In this document: piece by piece, positions 17,945 to 26,541 of the stretch
How positions within the stretch are numbered: the first letter of the stretch is position 1
Layout of the letters: each line of letters begins with the position of its first letter
Source of the DNA: Hydrogenophaga sp. PAMC20947
GTDB taxonomy: Bacteria > Pseudomonadota > Gammaproteobacteria > Burkholderiales > Burkholderiaceae_C
Length of the DNA stretch: 64,000 nucleotides
Direction of reading: 5' to 3'
Assembly: GCF_004795855.1 (NCBI RefSeq)
Contig: NZ_CP039252.1
Coordinates: forward strand, 248,001-312,000
Made by a program: the position numbers and the translations under genes
Notes under the pieces: generated by a model
Databases searched by the model: none
Seen by the model: the letters and a program-made list of their open reading frames with translations, nothing else
What the model was told of the DNA's origin: nothing

Positions 17945-19149
17945 GCGGCGGCTCCTTCGGTCAGGAAATCAAGAATCAGGGGCACCAGAATGGCGATCAC
18001 CTCGTCGGCTTCGGCGGCCGTCATGATGAGCGGCGGCACCAGGCGGATCACGGTGTCTGCCGTGACGCTGAGCAAAAGGCCCGCGTCGGCCGCGCGCTGG
18101 GCGATCACGCCGCAAGGGCGGTCGAGCTCAATGCCGATCATCAGGCCGTGGCCCCGCACCTGTTTCACGCCAGGCTTTTCCAGCAAGGCGGTGAGCAATC
18201 GGGTTTGCAGGTGGGTGCCAATGCGCTCGGCGTTGCCCAGCAAGTCGTCTTCTTCCATGATGCGAATGGTCTCGACACCAGCGCGCATCGACAGCGGATT
18301 GCCTCCAAACGTGGTGCCATGGCTGCCCGGCGCGAAGAGGTTGGCCGCTTTAGGGCCGGCCACCACGGCACCGATGGGCACGCCCGACCCCAGGCCTTTG
18401 GCCAGCGGCATCACATCGGGCGTGATACCGGCCCACTGGTGGGCAAACCATTTGCCGGTGCGGCCCATGCCGCACTGCACTTCGTCAATCATCAGCAGCC
18501 AGTCGTGCTGATCACACATGGCACGCACGCCCTGCATGTAGTCCACCGTCATCGGGGTCACGCCGCCTTCGCCCTGAATGGCTTCGAAGAACACGGCCAC
18601 CACATTGGGGTTGCCCTCGGTGGCTTTTTGCAGCGCGGCGAGGTCGTTGACCGGCACACGGATGAAACCTTCGACCAGCGGGCCAAAGCCGGCCTGGATC
18701 TTGGGGTTGCCCGTGGCCGACAGGGTGGCGATGGAGCGGCCGTGGAAGGCTTTTTCGTAAACCACGATTTCCGGGCGCTCGATGCCCTTGTTGTGACCGT
18801 GCTTGCGCGCCAGCTTCAAAGCCGCCTCGTTGGCCTCCAGGCCCGTGCTGCAAAAGAACACGTTGGTCATACCCGAACGTTCGACCAGCATTTGCGCCAG
18901 GCGCTCCTGATCGGGTACATGGTAGTAATTGCAGCAGTGCATCATCTTGCCGATTTGCTCTTGCAGCGCGGGCACGAGCTTCGGGTGGGCGTGGCCCAGG
19001 GTGTTGACGGCGATGCCGGCCAGCGCATCCAGGTACACCTTGCCATTCACATCCCACACGCGGCAACCTCGGCCGTGCGACATGGCGATCGGCAAGCGAC
19101 CGTAGGTGTTCATCACGTGGGGTGAGGCGGCGACAATGGCATCTGACAT
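17941..19149 (-). CDS. argD: Acetylornithine/succinyldiaminopimelate aminotransferase family
   Basis: A 402-residue class III PLP aminotransferase. LDALAGIAVNTLGHAHPKL, IDEVQCGMGRTGKW and the PLP lysine in PLAKGLGSGVPIG are diagnostic. With argF in the same operon the natural role is acetylornithine aminotransferase of arginine synthesis. The start is ATG 19149, preceded by GGGAG; a longer upstream frame (19215) lacks homology. Confidence 0.94.
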   Translation of the reverse strand: MSDAIVAASPHVMNTYGRLPIAMSHGRGCRVWDVNGKVYLDALAGIAVNTLGHAHPKLVPALQEQIGKMMHCCNYYHVPDQERLAQMLVERSGMTNVFFCSTGLEANEAALKLARKHGHNKGIERPEIVVYEKAFHGRSIATLSATGNPKIQAGFGPLVEGFIRVPVNDLAALQKATEGNPNVVAVFFEAIQGEGGVTPMTVDYMQGVRAMCDQHDWLLMIDEVQCGMGRTGKWFAHQWAGITPDVMPLAKGLGSGVPIGAVVAGPKAANLFAPGSHGTTFGGNPLSMRAGVETIRIMEEDDLLGNAERIGTHLQTRLLTALLEKPGVKQVRGHGLMIGIELDRPCGVIAQRAADAGLLLSVTADTVIRLVPPLIMTAAEADEVIAILVPLILDFLTEGAAA

Positions 19150-19320
19150 GCAGGAAGCTCCCAAAAAAGGTGGAACAAAAAACGGCTCAACATGGGTTGG
19201 GCCGTTGAAAGCCAATTTTAGAGGCCGAATGGTGGCCTATCCGTGTCGATTGCGCATCACAGCGTTGCGCGATACTCGGAAGGCAGATCCTGTGGGACTC
19301 GGGTTATCCCTGAGTTCAGG

Positions 19321-19332
19321 TCTTATATAAGA
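19321..19332. promoter_or_regulatory. Palindrome TCTTATATAAGA with adjacent -10-like TAGAAT
   Basis: A perfect 12-base AT-rich palindrome in a GC-rich intergenic region between the divergent argD and DUF3579 genes. It is followed at once by TAGAAT (19333-19338), a good -10 hexamer for the plus-strand gene. No convincing -35 is visible, which suits an activated promoter. The palindrome would be contacted by a dimeric regulator; which one is unknown. Confidence 0.5.
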
Positions 19333-19423
19333 TAGAATACCCCTCAGCCACCACAGCGGGTGATCCCTGTCTGTCCAGTGGCTTTTCACCCCTTGCCGGG
19401 CCCTCCATCCGAAGGCTACTCCG

Positions 19424-19747
19424 ATGGTTTCACCCACCGCCAAACAAGTGTTCATTCAGGGGGTCACCCCCAATGGCCGCCCCTTTCGCCCCAGCGACTG
19501 GGCGGAGCGCTTGGCTGGGGTGATGAGCCAGTTTCGACCCGGCGGCGCACCCAAAGGCATGGCCTGCCACATTGCCTATTCACCCTGGTGTGTGCCCACG
19601 GTGATCAACGGCGTGAAGTGCGTGATCGTCCACACCGATATGCGCGACGAAGAGCCCATGGCCTGGGACTTCGTGATGGCTTTTGCCCACGACAACGGCC
19701 TGCAATTGGTTGAGGCCTGTCTGCTGCCCGATCCCCCGGCGCCCTGA
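19424..19747 (+). CDS. DUF3579 family protein
   Basis: A 107-residue protein with the DUF3579 pattern: IQGVTPNGRPFRPSDWAERL near the start and NGVKCVIVHTDMRDEEPMAWDFVM in the middle. The family is confined mainly to beta- and gammaproteobacteria and has no proven function. It is transcribed divergently from argD-argF across a shared 270-base region with a palindromic site. Confidence 0.88.
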   Translation: MVSPTAKQVFIQGVTPNGRPFRPSDWAERLAGVMSQFRPGGAPKGMACHIAYSPWCVPTVINGVKCVIVHTDMRDEEPMAWDFVMAFAHDNGLQLVEACLLPDPPAP

Positions 19748-19855
19748 GGACATTCTTCACGGTTGGCGCGTCTGAAGCACAGGGCTGCCTTGCCCGATGG
19801 GCTGACGGCTGTTAAAACTGAAGGCTTGTTAACTAACACTTCAGGAGTACATCTC

Positions 19856-20074
19856 ATGTCCGTCGCCAAAATCATCGAAGTCATTTCCGGTAGCAAAAAG
19901 AGCTTCGACGATGCCATGAAGCAAGGCATTGCCCGGGTGAACGACAGCGTGTCGGAAGTCACCGGTGTCTGGATCAAAGACCAGCGTGCCGTGGTGTCCA
20001 AGGGCAAAGTGGTCGAGTACCGCGTGGTGATGAAGGTCACTTTCATCGTCAAGGCCTCGTCCGGCAAGAAGTGA
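19856..20074 (+). CDS. Dodecin (flavin-storage protein)
   Basis: A 72-residue dodecin. These small proteins form hollow dodecamers that bind flavins or CoA. The helix-strand pattern with KIIEVISGSKKSFDDA and the flavin-stacking tryptophan W39 in GVWIKDQ are present. CAGGAG lies 8 bases before the ATG. A strong terminator follows at 20120, so it is a single-gene unit. Confidence 0.93.
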   Translation: MSVAKIIEVISGSKKSFDDAMKQGIARVNDSVSEVTGVWIKDQRAVVSKGKVVEYRVVMKVTFIVKASSGKK

Positions 20075-20119
20075 TGCTGCGGGCGGAGCGCTTGCTCTGT
20101 CAGGCCAGGTGAAAAGAAT

Positions 20120-20141
20120 GCCGTCTCAGGACGGCTTTTTT
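20120..20141 (+). terminator. Rho-independent terminator after dodecin gene
   Basis: Stem GCCGTC/GACGGC with loop TCAG (20120-20135) followed by six T residues (20136-20141). Confidence 0.9.
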
Positions 20142-20230
20142 GTGTCCGGGTGCTGGTGTGCGCTTTCGCGGCAGGGCGCCGTCCGCTATGCTGCGCGTCA
20201 TTTCCAGCGTTTCAAAGGAGCACAACCCAC

Positions 20231-20535
20231 ATGGCCATGGACGAAGTCGACTATTGCTTGCGCGGAGACGACTTGCAGTTCGGCGAAATCGAGCTCGATC
20301 CGGGCGAGGCCAAGACAGCGCGGTTTGGTGGTGAGGTCCTGTTTTTTTTCGACACGCTGAAAGGGCCGGGTACGGGCTGGTTGCAGTCCTTGCCTGTTGC
20401 GCGCCTGGCCTCGCGCATTTTCGCCGTCGCGCCGCGCATGCAGGGCGGCGGAGACGCCAGGGGCGAGCAGGGCGTTTGACCAGCGGGATCGCTGGCGGTT
20501 TGCTGGGTGGCCTGATCGGCGGCGACCGGATCTGA
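20231..20535 (+). pseudogene. AIM24/TIGR00266-family gene with internal deletion and frameshift
   Basis: The ATG at 20231 has AAGGAG 10 bases upstream and begins like the AIM24/TIGR00266 family (VDYCLRGDDLQFGEIELDPGEA). After ~36 residues the frame jumps to the family's C-terminal part (TLKGPGTGWLQSLPVARLASRI), so roughly 150 or more central residues are missing. The open frame stops at 20478, but the glycine-rich tail GIAGGLLGGLIGGD continues in another frame to a stop at 20535. The 82-residue product is probably non-functional. Confidence 0.7.
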
Positions 20536-20554
20536 TTTTCGCGGAGCAGCCATG

Positions 20555-20598
20555 AAAAAACCGCCGGGTCTTGCGACACGGCGGTGTTCCATTTTTTT
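20555..20598. terminator. Bidirectional rho-independent terminator
   Basis: ACCGCCG (20560-20566) pairs with CGGCGGT (20579-20585). An A-run precedes it (20555-20560) and a T-run follows (20592-20598), so it can stop the AIM24 remnant on the plus strand and rpsT on the minus strand. Confidence 0.8.
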
Positions 20599-20679
20599 GC
20601 TGGCAGCGCACCGTTTTCAAACGGCGGACCTGAACAGGTCCGGGCTGTGGGGTTGGCCGAAGCCCACCCCGTGAATGTC

Positions 20680-20979
20680 TTAGGCGGCGGCGGTGGCCAG
20701 CGCTTTGACTTTGGTCGACAGGCGGCTCTTATCGCGAGCAGCCTTGTTTTTGTGGAAGATGCCTTTGTCGGCAACGATGTCCACAACTTTTTGCATCTTG
20801 GCAAACAGTTCGGCAGCCTTGTCTTTGTCGCCGGCCAGAACAGCCTTCTCGACGTTCTTGACTGCGGTACGGTATTTGGAACGCAGCGAGGTGTTCGCAG
20901 CGTTGATCTTGACGTCCTGGCGGACGCGTTTACGGCCTGATGCCAGGCGGGGGTTCTTTTTCTTGGGCTTGGTTGCCAT
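20680..20979 (-). CDS. rpsT: 30S ribosomal protein S20
   Basis: A 99-residue, very basic helical protein. The N terminus ([20 protein letters not shown]) and the helix [21 protein letters not shown] are typical of S20, which binds 16S rRNA early in small-subunit assembly. AAGGA sits 9 bases before the ATG. It is divergent from murJ, with a TAGAAT -10-like hexamer in the gap, and ends at the bidirectional terminator. Confidence 0.98.
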   Translation of the reverse strand: MATKPKKKNPRLASGRKRVRQDVKINAANTSLRSKYRTAVKNVEKAVLAGDKDKAAELFAKMQKVVDIVADKGIFHKNKAARDKSRLSTKVKALATAAA

Positions 20980-21087
20980 GATGAATATCCTTCAGTTGTT
21001 TGGAGATGTTGCCAGCAAAGCCGAAGATTCTAGCACGGCAGTCCTGAATCGCCGGTTTTGGCCCCCGCCCTTGGGTACACTGCCCGG

Positions 21088-22653
21088 GTGTCACTGCTCA
21101 AATCCGCTTCTCTCGTCTCTCTGCTGACCCTGGCTTCGCGCATCACGGGTCTGGTGCGGGAGTTGCTCATGGCGTCGGCTTTTGGCGCCAGTGCCTTGAC
21201 CGACGCCTTCAATGTGGCGTTTCGCATTCCCAACCTCTTGCGCCGCCTGTTCGCCGAGGGCGCTTTCAGTCAGGCGTTTGTGCCGGTGTTGGCGGGCATG
21301 CGTGCCACCGACGGCGACGACGCCACCCGCACGCTGGTGAACCAGATCGGGACCGTGCTGGCCTGGGCCCTGACCATGACCTGTGTGATCGGCGTGGCGG
21401 GTGCGCCCCTGCTGGTGTGGGCCATGGCGAGCGGCCTGCAGCAGAACCCGCAAGGCTTCGAGTCGGCCGTGTTCATGACGCGCTGGATGTTCCCCTACAT
21501 CGGCTTCATGTCCATGGTGGCCTTGTCGGCCGGCATCCTGAATACCTGGAGGCACTTCGCCGTGCCCGCGGCCACACCGGTGCTGCTCAACCTGTGCATG
21601 ATTTCTGCCGCCTACTGGGGTGCGCCCTGGTTCAAGTCCATGGGCATTGAGCCCATTTATGCGATGGCCGGCGGCGTGATGCTGGGCGGCGCGCTGCAGC
21701 TGGGTGTCCAGATACCGGCCTTGCTGAGCATCGGCATGCTGCCCCGCATCAGCTGGCGCTGGTCTTCGCTCATGACCGCCTGGAACCACCCAGGCACACG
21801 GCGCGTGACCACGTTGATGCTGCCGGCTGTGCTGGGGGTGAGCGTGGCGCAAATTTCGCTGCTGATCAATACCCAAATTGCCTCGCACCTGGTGAGCGGC
21901 AGTGTGAGCTGGCTCACCTATGCCGATCGCCTGATGGAATTCCCCACCGCCATGCTGGGCGTGGCTCTGGGCGTGGTGTTGCTGCCCCAGCTGGCGGCTG
22001 CACGCGCCGCCGATGATGGCGTGCGCTACAGCCAGTTGCTCGACTGGGGTTTGCGCCTCGTGGTGTTGTTGGCCGTGCCCAGCGCCGTGGCCTTGTTGAC
22101 CTTTGCCCAGCCGTTGGTCACGGTGATGTACCACTACGGCGCTTTTTCCGAAGCCGATGTGAATCAGACTTCGGTGGCATTGATGGGCTACGGGGCGGGC
22201 TTGCTGGGGCTGGTGGCCATCAAGGTGCTGGCGCCCGGTTTCTATGCTCGCCAGGACATTCGAACCCCCGTGAAGATTGCCATCGTGGTGCTGGTGCTTA
22301 CCCAGTGTCTGAATTTGCTGTTTGTCCCCCGTTTGGCCCATGCTGGTCTGGCGCTGGCCATCGGCATTGGTGCGATGGTCAATGCGTTGTGGTTGCTGGT
22401 GGGGCTGATCCGGCGGGGGGCCTATACCCCTTCGCCGGGCTGGTGGCGCTTTGCGCTTCAGGTGCTTGCAGCCAGCGCTTTGATGGCGGTGGCCCTGCTG
22501 TGGGCAGCGTCCGCCATCAACTGGATTCACTATGAAGGTGGCCGCTGGTTGCGGGTGCTGTGGCTCGCTGGCAGCGTGATCGGTGCGGCTGCGATTTACT
22601 TCGGTGTGCTGGCTGTGTCGGGCGTGAAGCTGCGCCAATTGCTGAAGCGCTGA
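21088..22653 (+). CDS. murJ: Lipid II flippase MurJ
   Basis: A 521-residue inner-membrane protein with about 14 hydrophobic helices, in the MATE/MurJ superfamily. It flips lipid II across the membrane for peptidoglycan synthesis. The N terminus SLVSLLTLASRITGLVREL and the ALTDAFNVAFRIPNLLRRLFAEGAFSQAFVPV segment region are hallmarks. I start at GTG 21088, because homology begins right there. A TACACT hexamer at 21076-21081 lies only 7 bases upstream and there is no Shine-Dalgarno, so the message may be leaderless. Divergence from rpsT is the common arrangement in this order. Confidence 0.96.
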   Translation: MSLLKSASLVSLLTLASRITGLVRELLMASAFGASALTDAFNVAFRIPNLLRRLFAEGAFSQAFVPVLAGMRATDGDDATRTLVNQIGTVLAWALTMTCVIGVAGAPLLVWAMASGLQQNPQGFESAVFMTRWMFPYIGFMSMVALSAGILNTWRHFAVPAATPVLLNLCMISAAYWGAPWFKSMGIEPIYAMAGGVMLGGALQLGVQIPALLSIGMLPRISWRWSSLMTAWNHPGTRRVTTLMLPAVLGVSVAQISLLINTQIASHLVSGSVSWLTYADRLMEFPTAMLGVALGVVLLPQLAAARAADDGVRYSQLLDWGLRLVVLLAVPSAVALLTFAQPLVTVMYHYGAFSEADVNQTSVALMGYGAGLLGLVAIKVLAPGFYARQDIRTPVKIAIVVLVLTQCLNLLFVPRLAHAGLALAIGIGAMVNALWLLVGLIRRGAYTPSPGWWRFALQVLAASALMAVALLWAASAINWIHYEGGRWLRVLWLAGSVIGAAAIYFGVLAVSGVKLRQLLKR

Positions 22654-22736
22654 CTGGGTCGTCAATCCGTCGGCAGCCGCAACATGGCGTCTGACGGTAC
22701 CATTGTCCGGAACACCACTATGACTGTTCCTGCGCC

Positions 22737-23594
22737 ATGTCCTCTGCTCTCGATTTCCTCAACCCGACACCACTGGGCTATTTCGCCTCGTTGGTGAAGG
22801 AGGACGAGGGCCTGCCTCTGCTGGAAGCGGCGGCGGCCATTGCCCAGGACGAATACCCCGATCTGGACGTGCAGGAAGTGCTGGGCGACGTGGACCAGCT
22901 GCTGGCCCGCGTGCGCCGCCGGTGCACTCACCACGTTGAGCCTTTGGAGCGTTTGCGCACGCTCAACCAGTTCTTCTTCCAGGACCTGGGCTTTGGTGGC
23001 AACGTCAACAACTACTACGACCCCGACAACAGTTACCTGAACGTGTTGCTGCGCACGCGCAGGGGGATTCCCATCTCTCTGGCCGTGATCTGGCTGGAAC
23101 TGGCGCAGGGCTTGGGATTGCGGGCCCGAGGCGTGGGTTTTCCGGGGCATTTCATGGTCAAGGTGAACCTGCCTGACGGACAAGTGGTGATCGATCCGTT
23201 CACGGGGCAATCCCTCAGCCGCGAAGACCTCTCTGAGCGGCTGGAGCCCTACAGGCGCCGCCATGGGCTGGTCGATGACTTCGATGTGCCAGTGGGGCTG
23301 TACCTTCAGGGAACGCCCTCGCGGGACATCCTGGCACGGATCCTGCGCAATCTGAAAGAAATTCACCTGTCGCAGAAAGACTGGTTGCGGCTCATCGCCG
23401 TGCAAGACCGCTTGTTGATCCTGTTGCCCGATGCCTGGAGCGAATACCGCGACCGTGGGCTGGCCTGGGCGGAGATGGGTGATGCGCGACTGGCGGTGGT
23501 CGATCTGGAGATGTACATCGCGCAGACCGGCGATGCGCTCGATCGCGACGCCATGGAGCGGCGCATCTGTGAATTGCGCCGGGAGCCCAGTTGA
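22737..23594 (+). CDS. SirB1-family protein (transglutaminase-like plus TPR)
   Basis: A 285-residue protein with the SirB1/transglutaminase-like core (FQDLGFGGNVNNYYDPDNSYL, RRGIPISLAVIWLELAQGLGL, GFPGHFMVKV) followed by TPR-like helices near the C terminus (LLPDAWSEYRDRGLAWAEMG). The family is widespread in proteobacteria; its cellular function is not established, and E. coli SirB1 has a weak link to virulence regulation. The next gene starts within its stop codon. Confidence 0.88.
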   Translation: MSSALDFLNPTPLGYFASLVKEDEGLPLLEAAAAIAQDEYPDLDVQEVLGDVDQLLARVRRRCTHHVEPLERLRTLNQFFFQDLGFGGNVNNYYDPDNSYLNVLLRTRRGIPISLAVIWLELAQGLGLRARGVGFPGHFMVKVNLPDGQVVIDPFTGQSLSREDLSERLEPYRRRHGLVDDFDVPVGLYLQGTPSRDILARILRNLKEIHLSQKDWLRLIAVQDRLLILLPDAWSEYRDRGLAWAEMGDARLAVVDLEMYIAQTGDALDRDAMERRICELRREPS

Positions 23595-24226
23595 AGCACC
23601 GCGTATTGCTCGCGGGGGCCACGGGTCTGGTGGGTCAATCGGTGCTGCAGCAGGCCCTGGACCACCCGGCCATCGGGCAGGTGGTGGCCCCGACCCGGCG
23701 CCCCTTGCCGGCACACCCCAAATTGCTCAACCCGGTGGTGGATTTTGAAGCCCTGCCGGACGACGCAGCCTGGTGGGCCGTGGATGCGGTGATCTGTACG
23801 CTGGGTACCACCATCAAGAAGGCGGGATCGCAGGCTGCGTTTTACCGGGTGGACCACGACCACCCCTTGCGGGTGGCCGAGCTGGCGCGGCGGCATGGTG
23901 CGCGGGCTTATGCGCTGAACTCGGCGCTGGGTGCCGATGCGGCGTCCCGGGTGTTTTATTCCCGCACCAAAGGCGAGCTGGAGCGCGACCTGCAATTGCT
24001 GGGCTTCCCGTCCTTGACCTTTGTACGGCCAGGCCTCATTGGGGGAGAGCGGGGGGAATCGCGTCCGGCCGAGCAAATAGGCGTCAAGCTGTCGCAGTGG
24101 CTGCGGCCCTTGTTGCCCGCGCGTTACCGGGTTGTGCCTGCCGAGCGCATCGCTTTTTGCTTGCTGCAGGCCGCCTTGGCGGAAGGGCAGGGCCTGCATG
24201 TGATCCTGTCCGACGCGATTCTCTAG
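23591..24226 (+). CDS. NAD(P)-binding Rossmann-fold protein (HTATIP2/atypical SDR-like)
   Basis: A 211-residue atypical short-chain dehydrogenase-like protein. The nucleotide-binding motif GATGLVG is at residues ~9-15, and CTLGTTIKKAGS plus FYSRTKGELE (with the Y-to-K spacing of the active site) follow. These proteins resemble human HTATIP2/CC3; the bacterial substrate is unknown. The start is an unusual TTG that overlaps the sirB1-like stop, with GGGAG 6 bases upstream, so translation is likely coupled. Confidence 0.78.
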   Translation: MKHRVLLAGATGLVGQSVLQQALDHPAIGQVVAPTRRPLPAHPKLLNPVVDFEALPDDAAWWAVDAVICTLGTTIKKAGSQAAFYRVDHDHPLRVAELARRHGARAYALNSALGADAASRVFYSRTKGELERDLQLLGFPSLTFVRPGLIGGERGESRPAEQIGVKLSQWLRPLLPARYRVVPAERIAFCLLQAALAEGQGLHVILSDAIL

Positions 24227-24242
24227 GCCACGTGATCAAATC

Positions 24243-25241
24243 TTAGGCGGCACCACTGGGCGTGCCCTGCCTGCCCATCTGGTGCCAGGTGCGGCGCAAC
24301 TGCGTGTCTGAGCTGAAGCCGGCCATTTGCGCGGCCTGGGTCACGTTGTGGCCTGAGCGCAGCGCGGCTTCGGCCACGTCGAGGCGGATGCGGCGCAGGT
24401 ATTGCAGCGGCGCAATGGCCCCGTGGGTGAGGAACAGCCGGGTGAGGTGGCGCGGCGAGGTGCACGCCACCTCGGCCATGCGGGCCACCGACCAGTCGGC
24501 TTGAGGCTGCTGGCCTACCGCGTCTTGCACGCGGTGCAGGGCTGGGTGCAGGTGGTTGCGGTGGCTGAGAAAAGGCGAGAGTTCGGGGTCGTTGGGGCCG
24601 CGCCGCAAGGCAACCACCATGGCCTGCGCCACCTGGGCCGCCAGCGCGGGGCCGCAGATGGAGGCGATGCGGTGCAGAAACAGGTCAACGCCGGTGGTCA
24701 CCCCCGCGCTGCTGGAAATGGCACCATCCATCACAAAAACCCGGTTTTCCACCACGTCGCAACGTGGCGCGGCGCGGCGCAGCTCGTCCAGGTGGTGGTG
24801 GTGCGTGGTCGCGCGGTGGCCGTGCAGCAAGCCCGCATGCGCGGCGATCACGGCGCCGGCGCACACGGTGATCAGCTCCAGCGCGCCCTCGCGAAGGCGC
24901 AGTCCCCGAAGCCAGTGCAGCAGTGTTTGCGTCTCTTGGGTGTCCACCGCAATGGTGGCGCCCGGCTGCCCCACCAGCACCACCCAGCTGCGCTCGGACA
25001 GGCGTTCGGGCAGCGGCGCCAAGGCGCTGATGGTGGCGCCCACCGAGCTGCGGGTGTCGGGTTGTGGTCCGATGAAGTGCAGGGCAAATGCGTCGGGCTG
25101 ACCAGCCTCGCGCAAGCGCTGGTTGGCCATGCGCAAAGCTTCGGCGGGGCCGGCCCAGTCGAGGATCAGGCTGCCTGTCAGCAGAACAAAGTGGACATGA
25201 ATAGGCCCCGAAGCGAGCGGGCTCAGGCTGCGCGCGTCCAT
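24243..25241 (-). CDS. GlxA-family AraC-type transcriptional regulator
   Basis: A 332-residue regulator with an N-terminal DJ-1/PfpI-like domain (LLTGSLILDWAGPAEAL to ISSSAGVTTGVDLFL, about residues 15-200) and a C-terminal AraC double helix-turn-helix (ARMAEVACTSPRHLTRLF and QAAQMAGFSSDTQLRRTW). VCAGAVIAAHAGLL holds the cysteine nucleophile-elbow region. GGAG lies 7 bases before the ATG. The three-gene set hydrolase, DJ-1 protein, GlxA regulator suggests control of a small amide or nitrogen-compound pathway. Confidence 0.9.
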   Translation of the reverse strand: MDARSLSPLASGPIHVHFVLLTGSLILDWAGPAEALRMANQRLREAGQPDAFALHFIGPQPDTRSSVGATISALAPLPERLSERSWVVLVGQPGATIAVDTQETQTLLHWLRGLRLREGALELITVCAGAVIAAHAGLLHGHRATTHHHHLDELRRAAPRCDVVENRVFVMDGAISSSAGVTTGVDLFLHRIASICGPALAAQVAQAMVVALRRGPNDPELSPFLSHRNHLHPALHRVQDAVGQQPQADWSVARMAEVACTSPRHLTRLFLTHGAIAPLQYLRRIRLDVAEAALRSGHNVTQAAQMAGFSSDTQLRRTWHQMGRQGTPSGAA

Positions 25242-25837
25242 TGGAACTCCATTTGATGGGCCGTTCGCCGTGCCAGCGTTTCACTTGCAAGGCGGGCCAC
25301 GAGGTGCAGGCATCATGTCGATGCCGGCGCTGATGCCGCCCGAGGTGACTATCCGCCCCTGATCGACCCAGCGCACGCCACTGCGCACATCCAGCGGTGG
25401 GAACTGACGGGTCAGGTCGGCGAGGTCTTCCCAGTGCGTGGTCACCGGGCCGCTTTGCAGCACGCCGCTGGCAGCCAGCAAAAATGCCCCGGTGCACACC
25501 GACGCGGTGATCTGGGTGTTGGGGTGAGCGCCGGCGATCCAGGCCAGGGATTCGGGGCACTGCATGGCCTGGTCCACTACCCCTCCGGGCACGATCAACA
25601 GGTCTGCCACAGGCGCATCTGCAAAGTTGTGGCTGGGCAGCACCCCCATACCGGCCCGGGTCTGAATGGGTTGGTGTGTGCGGGCCACACAGCTCACCTC
25701 AAACAGGGGTGGTGCTTGCGGCGCGTTGCGCTGCTGCATGCGGTGGTGAACACCTCAAAAGGTCCCGCCAGATCCAGCGCCTCCACGCCGTCAAACACCA
25801 GGATCGCCACTTGCAGGCTGCGGGTGGGCGCGCTCAT
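25223..25837 (-). pseudogene. DJ-1/PfpI family gene with two frameshifts
   Basis: The ATG at 25837 overlaps the upstream hydrolase stop (ATGA) and encodes LQVAILVFDGVEALDLAGPFEVFTTA, a normal DJ-1/PfpI start. Near 25741 the frame is lost; the middle (PPLFEVSCVART, SVCTGAFLLAASGVL, TTHWEDLADL) continues in a second frame. Near 25310 it shifts again, and the expected tail LHLVARLASETLARRTAHQ reads in a third frame to a stop at 25223. Two single-base indels would restore one ~204-residue protein. Sequencing error cannot be excluded. Confidence 0.8.
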
Positions 25838-26391
25838 GGCTGAGACTTCAGGGCTTGCTCCACGCTGCAGATGCGGGCGAATCGGTCTTGCAGCACGGTG
25901 GCGGTCCGGTCTTTGATGTCTTGTGCGCTGAGGGGGCGGCCGTCGGGCTGCTGCATGTCAAAGGTGAGCGTGGCGTCGATCACGTAGTCCACCGTCCAGC
26001 CCAGGTCCGACGCATGGCGCGTGGTGGTTTCGCAGCATTGTTCGGTGCGGATACCGCTGACGATGAGGCGTTGAATGCCGTGCTGGGTGAGCCACACGTC
26101 CAGCCCCGTGCCCACCAAGGCGCTGTGGCGCGACTTCTGAAAGGTGGCTGCCGGCTGGAAATCGGCCAGTCCGTCGATGGGGCGCACATGGCCGGAGGCG
26201 AGCGCAAAGGGGTTGCTGGCGTCAGCGGGACCGTCTGTGTGGAAGATGCGAACGATGGGTATGCCAGCAGCCTGCGCCCCATGAATCAGGGCGTTTTGCG
26301 CCGCCAGATAAGCGCCCATGTCGCGGTCGGTGGAGTAAGGGCGGTGCTGGAAGGACGCTTGAGCATCGATCACCAAAAGACATGTGTTCAT
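25834..26391 (-). CDS. Isochorismatase-like cysteine hydrolase
   Basis: A 185-residue hydrolase of the isochorismatase superfamily. The catalytic set is visible: D in LLVIDAQASF, K in FQKSRHSALVG, and C in SGIRTEQCCETTTR. Members include nicotinamidases, N-carbamoylsarcosine and ureido hydrolases; the substrate is not evident. The start is ATG 26391, where homology begins; an in-frame ATG at 26457 would add 22 residues. It is the first gene of the unit that includes the DJ-1 pseudogene and the GlxA regulator. Confidence 0.85.
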   Translation of the reverse strand: MNTCLLVIDAQASFQHRPYSTDRDMGAYLAAQNALIHGAQAAGIPIVRIFHTDGPADASNPFALASGHVRPIDGLADFQPAATFQKSRHSALVGTGLDVWLTQHGIQRLIVSGIRTEQCCETTTRHASDLGWTVDYVIDATLTFDMQQPDGRPLSAQDIKDRTATVLQDRFARICSVEQALKSQP

Positions 26392-26541
26392 GGAGGAGCT
26401 TTCAGAATCTGAGTGGTTGAAAGCCCTATTTTTATGAATGCTGGGGCTTTCATCCATCTCTGAAAAGACCGGTATCGATCATTTCAGGACATCATCTCGC
26501 AAATGTATGCTGAACACAATCTGATCAGATATCAGAGAAGC

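Noticed and set aside
16883..18511. A 542-residue plus-strand frame opposite argF and argD
   Set aside because: Antisense shadow of two genes with diagnostic motifs.
21091..22665. A 524-residue minus-strand frame opposite murJ
   Set aside because: Antisense shadow; rich in H, Q, G and A and with no recognisable fold, while murJ is well supported.
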